A stretch of DNA of 64,000 bases. Origin: Tribonema minus. Taxonomy: Eukaryota; Sar; Xanthophyceae; Tribonematales; Tribonemataceae. Below the pieces are notes generated by a model. It ran no database searches. It was not told where the DNA came from and was given only the letters and a program-made list of their open reading frames with translations. The translations under genes and the position numbers were made by a program. Shown one piece after another: positions 63,245-64,000 of the stretch (its first letter is position 1; the number at the start of each line of letters is the position of its first letter). Location of the stretch: contig JAFCMP010000035.1 in NCBI GenBank assembly GCA_017506865.1, positions 62,001 to 126,000 of the forward strand. The letters are read 5' to 3'.

Positions 63245-64000
63245 GTGAGAGAGCAGCGGCGCTGAGTGGCCTTTTCGATGTACTTTACAGTGTCCTTGCA
63301 GGCACACCAATTTTGTAAATTTCTGCTTTCATCTGGTCGTCCAGTCTAGTGTGCCCACTTACTGTCATGTACTCATGTACTTGAGCAACCCAGTGGTGGG
63401 TCGCATGCGCCACCTAAACGCAAACAGCCCGTGTCAGCATGCATGGTCAATGACACGCTGTCACCAGTCAAATACGATGCAGGCAGGCAGATTGGGAGGG
63501 GCCGTCATTTGCTAGACTGCAAATCTTGAAGTGTAAACCTCAACCCGACATCACCATCCTGTTCACATTGTTGTGACTTTCCCCCATGTCACTGTGAGTC
63601 CTTTTACACAAAATGGCGATATGCATGCAGAATCGCATCTATGTGATGGTACCGCATTGTGGATGCCGCATAACGGCACTTGAAGTTGTAAGCCTGTGTG
63701 GATTTTGTACTAGCCCCCCAATTTCCCCACAAAAGCTCGTTTTGCTAGGGTGATGTAAGAATAGTAGTGGGCATTGCAAGTACGATAGAATTCCTGCAGC
63801 CACATACATGCATATACATTAGCGCCTGAGTACTCAAAAGCTGACATACTGCCCTCTGCGCTGGTCCAGCGGCATCGTAGACATGTGCGCTGCTGCGCAA
63901 ACAGACTGCTCGCTGCAGCTGCGTTCAGCGCGACTCCTCAGGTGGCACGCCGTCGCGCACACCTCCCCCCTCCCTCGTTTTGCCCCCAGCGCGCACTAGT
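63245..64000. other. Probably intron of the DDX42-like gene
   Basis: Follows a phase-1 GTGAGA donor. I see no acceptor followed by a helicase-like exon before the window ends. Confidence 0.5.

Overview
The window is nuclear DNA from a GC-rich, intron-rich eukaryote. Genes are built from exons whose splice sites I could phase by hand (AG|GTGAGY or GTGCGY donors, CAG acceptors, some CTAAC branch sites, and at least one, possibly two, GC-AG introns). Coding sequence is strongly C/G-ending, with long poly-Ala, poly-Gly and poly-Pro runs. Short TTAGGG-type blocks lie inside introns. The pentatricopeptide protein at 16.5-17.4 kb starts with a hydrophobic signal segment followed by Ala-Phe, as in proteins sent to red-lineage secondary plastids. 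I therefore infer a haptophyte- or stramenopile-like alga; this is an inference and the species is not established.

Layout. 0.8-8.8 kb (-): a multi-exon membrane/secreted protein of unknown family. 8.8-16.5 kb: gene-poor, with 5'-truncated LINE ends, one uncertain (+) ORF at 11.8-12.9 kb and a 524-bp-arm perfect-looking inverted repeat at 13.9-15.1 kb. 16.5-19.1 kb (-): PPR-like plastid protein and a secreted cysteine-containing protein. 19.5-24.2 kb (+): CCDC6-like coiled-coil protein. 24.2-27.5 kb: retroelement debris, a tandem duplication and an unknown ORF. 27.5-32.7 kb (-): a selenoprotein-W-like (Rdx) plus C2 fusion. 32.9-41.6 kb (+): tubulin-folding cofactor D, 11 exons, complete. 43.1-49.1 kb (-): RAD17 checkpoint clamp loader, 6 exons, complete. 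49.9-50.6 kb (-): prefoldin subunit 3. 51.0-57.9 kb (+): Tudor-like plus three CW zinc fingers. 59.4-62.5 kb (-): YeeZ-like NAD(P)-dependent epimerase family protein. 62.6 kb to the edge (+): start of a DDX42-like RNA helicase.

Organisation. Recognised genes from 18 kb onward sit mostly as head-to-head pairs with short shared promoters (391, about 217, 456 and 109 bp), and neighbouring pairs converge. Functionally the genes are housekeeping: tubulin folding (prefoldin, TBCD), DNA-damage checkpoint (RAD17), chromatin reading (CW/Tudor), splicing (DDX42) and organelle RNA (PPR).

Most unusual signals: decayed duplicate 3' splice-site/exon-start copies inside introns of two different genes; a 46-unit uninterrupted CAG/CTG tract touching a RAD17 splice donor; the near-perfect palindrome; a strand asymmetry of poly-G (donor side) and poly-C (acceptor side) tracts in introns; and the Rdx-C2 fusion protein paired head-to-head with TBCD.
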